The notes under the pieces: generated by a model
Databases searched by the model: none
What the model saw: only the letters and a program-made list of their open reading frames with translations
What the model was told of the DNA's origin: nothing
Position numbers and translations under genes: made by a program
Assembly (NCBI GenBank): GCA_030620095.1
Contig: JAUTXW010005194.1
Span: 294,501 to 358,500, forward strand
Length of the DNA: 64,000 nucleotides
Direction of reading: 5' to 3'
DNA from: Kuschelorhynchus macadamiae
Taxonomy: Eukaryota > Arthropoda > Insecta > Coleoptera > Curculionidae
Part shown: positions 60,786 to 64,000 of the stretch, in pieces
Numbering within the stretch: position 1 is the first letter of the stretch
Layout of the letters: each line of letters opens with the position of its first letter

Positions 60786-61608
60786 GTTAGTATGGTTCGA
60801 TGTATTTGGCCCTAAACTTCACTTGCCCGAACCTACATTACACATAACCGTCACTGGCGCTAACAGTCGAAATCCCGACACATTGGAATGCATGGAATTC
60901 GTCGTTGGCCTTAAACGTCGAAATACATAAACATGCACGCCAATGATGTAAGAAACTTCTGTCACTGTTGCCAAAGTGCATTATTGTTCTAAAGAAGTAC
61001 ATATTTCCGACAATATTAGTAATATTGTCAATTGTGTTTTTTTATTTATGTTTGATAACATGTTATTAATATTCCTGAATAATAAATTTTAAATCGTTCT
61101 CAAAGAATTACCTAGTTTATAAAAATAGCAAATAGCTACGTATTAATTCTACTGCTACCGTATCGGTGTTAAGATACAATAAAATAAGTTTTACTAACAT
61201 GACGAAAAATGCCTGTAAATTGTTAGTTGGTTGTGAAACGTGCAGAAATAATATGCAAGCTTTTACTGTGTTCCCGATAAGTCCTGAATTCTCAGTTTTT
61301 CGCCCATTTAAATGCAATTTCAAGAACGAGATTACTAGAAAGTTAGATTCAGCAATTTAAATGGGCTATCAAATTAGGACATCAGAAAGTATATTGTAAC
61401 ATACATATTTCATATTGGTAAGCCATCTAGATTCTTTTTTTGTGTATACATCTATTTTCTTTAATGTTCCTCTTCGGATTTTCTTCAATATATCGGTTTT
61501 TTAATGTATAGTGCACACTAAATGTTAGTTAAAAGAAAAAACTCGACAAAAACATTTGTATTTGGTTGATAACATGATTATGATATATAGTTGTGTTTGC
61601 ATTTTTAG
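60786..61608. other. Possible intron or intergenic DNA
   Basis: A slightly GC-richer patch at 60800-60960 and AT-rich remainder. The open frames at 61117-61360 show no family features. Confidence 0.4.
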
Positions 61609-61668
61609 GAAAACCAAGTAAATTCATGGATGTATTAACCACAGTGGGCTCCATCTTGGCAAATCGGG
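61609..61668 (+). CDS. Possible second exon of a small gene
   Basis: TTTTTAG, then (G)KPSKFMDVLTTVGSILANR and one base before GTATGT. Both junctions are canonical and the phase matches the exon at 60713. No further exon was found up to 64000, so the model is incomplete. Confidence 0.35.
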
Positions 61669-62400
61669 GTATGTATCTCAGGCAACAATAAAAAAATGAA
61701 AATCAGCTTTGCATATAAAATTATGAGTAGACAGACAAAGCAGTGAGGAATGCTTCCCTAGTCCATCTGAGAATAAATATAGAACTGCTGAGGTAATTCA
61801 CATGTCAAAATAGTTATATATTTTAATAATAATGAGGCATTTTTTTTTTCAAAATATTTTCTATTTAAAGATAACTTTTAGAAAAATTTGTTAAATAAGT
61901 AGCAAAATAAAGTGCTTTGAAGATTTATTTCACATGAAGAGATCCATATACTTATCATTTTTAAAAAGATATCTATTACTCTCATACAGAGCCATGCTTA
62001 CCCTAGTTTTGGCCTGGGACAAAATTTATTTGGGGTCTGTATTTTCAAAAAAGGCAACCTATTTTGTTAATGTTTACAAAATGTAACACTTGTGTCTTCA
62101 ATGTTGGAAAATCCCTCGGAACCACTAAGGTATTTTGATGTTCTCTATTTTTTCAATGATTTAAATGAACAGTTCTTTCATACTAGGCTCTACACGTAAG
62201 CAGGACGTAATCTGTATATAAAAGTTAAAATAATCATCTGGAGAACAGAATTCTCTTTCAATAAGAATTTTTTACTTTTATGCTTTGAATACATTTTATT
62301 TTTAATGGTAATATATATAATTTTATACATCCGACTAGAGAACCCTTATTAAATAAAGAAATTTGGTGAAGTGTCATAACCAAATCGTTCCTACCCCTGT
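61669..62400. other. Non-coding, AT-rich
   Basis: No gene or repeat recognised. Confidence 0.5.
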
Positions 62401-62439
62401 GTTGATATTATTGGAGATATCTCTATTTCTAGAAAATAA

Positions 62440-62612
62440 GTTTCCATTGTTTAAAAAATACATTATTTATACACTAAACGAAAGAATCTTGAAAAGAGTT
62501 GATACTTTTGAAGACTTGGGAATGCTATTGAATTCCAAATTTACTTTTGCCAAATACATAGATAATATCACGAATAGGACAATAAAACTATTAGGCTTTA
62601 TTTTAAGATGTC
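62440..62612 (+). pseudogene. LINE reverse transcriptase C-terminal scrap
   Basis: KRVDTFEDLGMLLNSKFTFA then KYIDNITNRTIKLLGFILR resembles the region after the catalytic domain in CR1/jockey-like LINEs (DLGV-LD-KL-F--HI). It ends at the (TA)n array. Confidence 0.65.
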
Positions 62613-62614
62613 TT

Positions 62615-64000
<1,386 letters not shown>

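Overview
This is an insect nuclear window, most likely from a beetle with a large genome. Host genes are AT-rich with small GT-AG exons. One of them encodes an ecdysis-triggering hormone precursor with beetle-like peptides ending in KSVPRI-amide. Almost everything else is transposable elements (TEs), many inserted inside one another.

Host genes. (1) Minus strand, 2.6-2.8 kb: coding exon of the ecdysis-triggering hormone gene, with signal peptide, two amidated peptides, a TATA box and a splice donor. (2) Minus strand, about 57 to 31.9 kb: the C-terminal exons of a membrane O-acyltransferase of the nose-resistant-to-fluoxetine (nrf-6) type. Five exons join in phase, and a sixth is possible. A stop codon and poly(A) signal close the gene, and its introns are packed with TEs. 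(3) Plus strand, 60.7-61.7 kb: two in-phase mini-exons of a possible small gene, weakly supported.

TE layout. 0-0.6 kb: C-terminal zinc finger and 3' end of a pogo-like element (P1). 0.75-2.25 kb: mariner relic with long inverted arms (M1). 3.3-4.0 kb: second mariner fragment (M2). 4.0-21.9 kb: a four-level nest. Pogo P2 is split by the non-LTR retrotransposon LINE-A (minus strand). LINE-A is itself split by hAT-A (5765-8674), by pogo/Tigger-like P3 (9197-15853) and by a Transib, the RAG1-related DNA transposon (16407-19930). P3 carries an inserted, rearranged BEL/Pao relic. 22.0-23.5 kb: hAT-B and a mariner scrap. 23.5-31.4 kb: pogo P4 split by LINE-B, which is split by an apparently intact piggyBac (24660-27204, TTAA duplication). 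32.7-37 kb: copy 1 of an uncharacterised cysteine-rich protein family and LINE-C. 37.98-44.2 kb: pogo P5 split by LINE-D. 45.6-46.9 kb: Penelope-like element. 47.3-48.1 kb: pogo P6. 48.1-55.6 kb: copy 2 of the cysteine-rich family, split by a Gypsy LTR retrotransposon (48228-54341). 57.1-60.4 kb: hAT-C split by a second Penelope fragment that carries a hammerhead-like motif and a tRNA-like segment.

Reliability. Target-site duplications and terminal inverted repeats were read directly from the sequence for hAT-A, P3, Transib, piggyBac, Gypsy and hAT-C, so those boundaries are firm. LINE ends and the 5' ends of truncated pogo and mariner copies are approximate. Family names rest on motifs recalled from known families, not on database searches.
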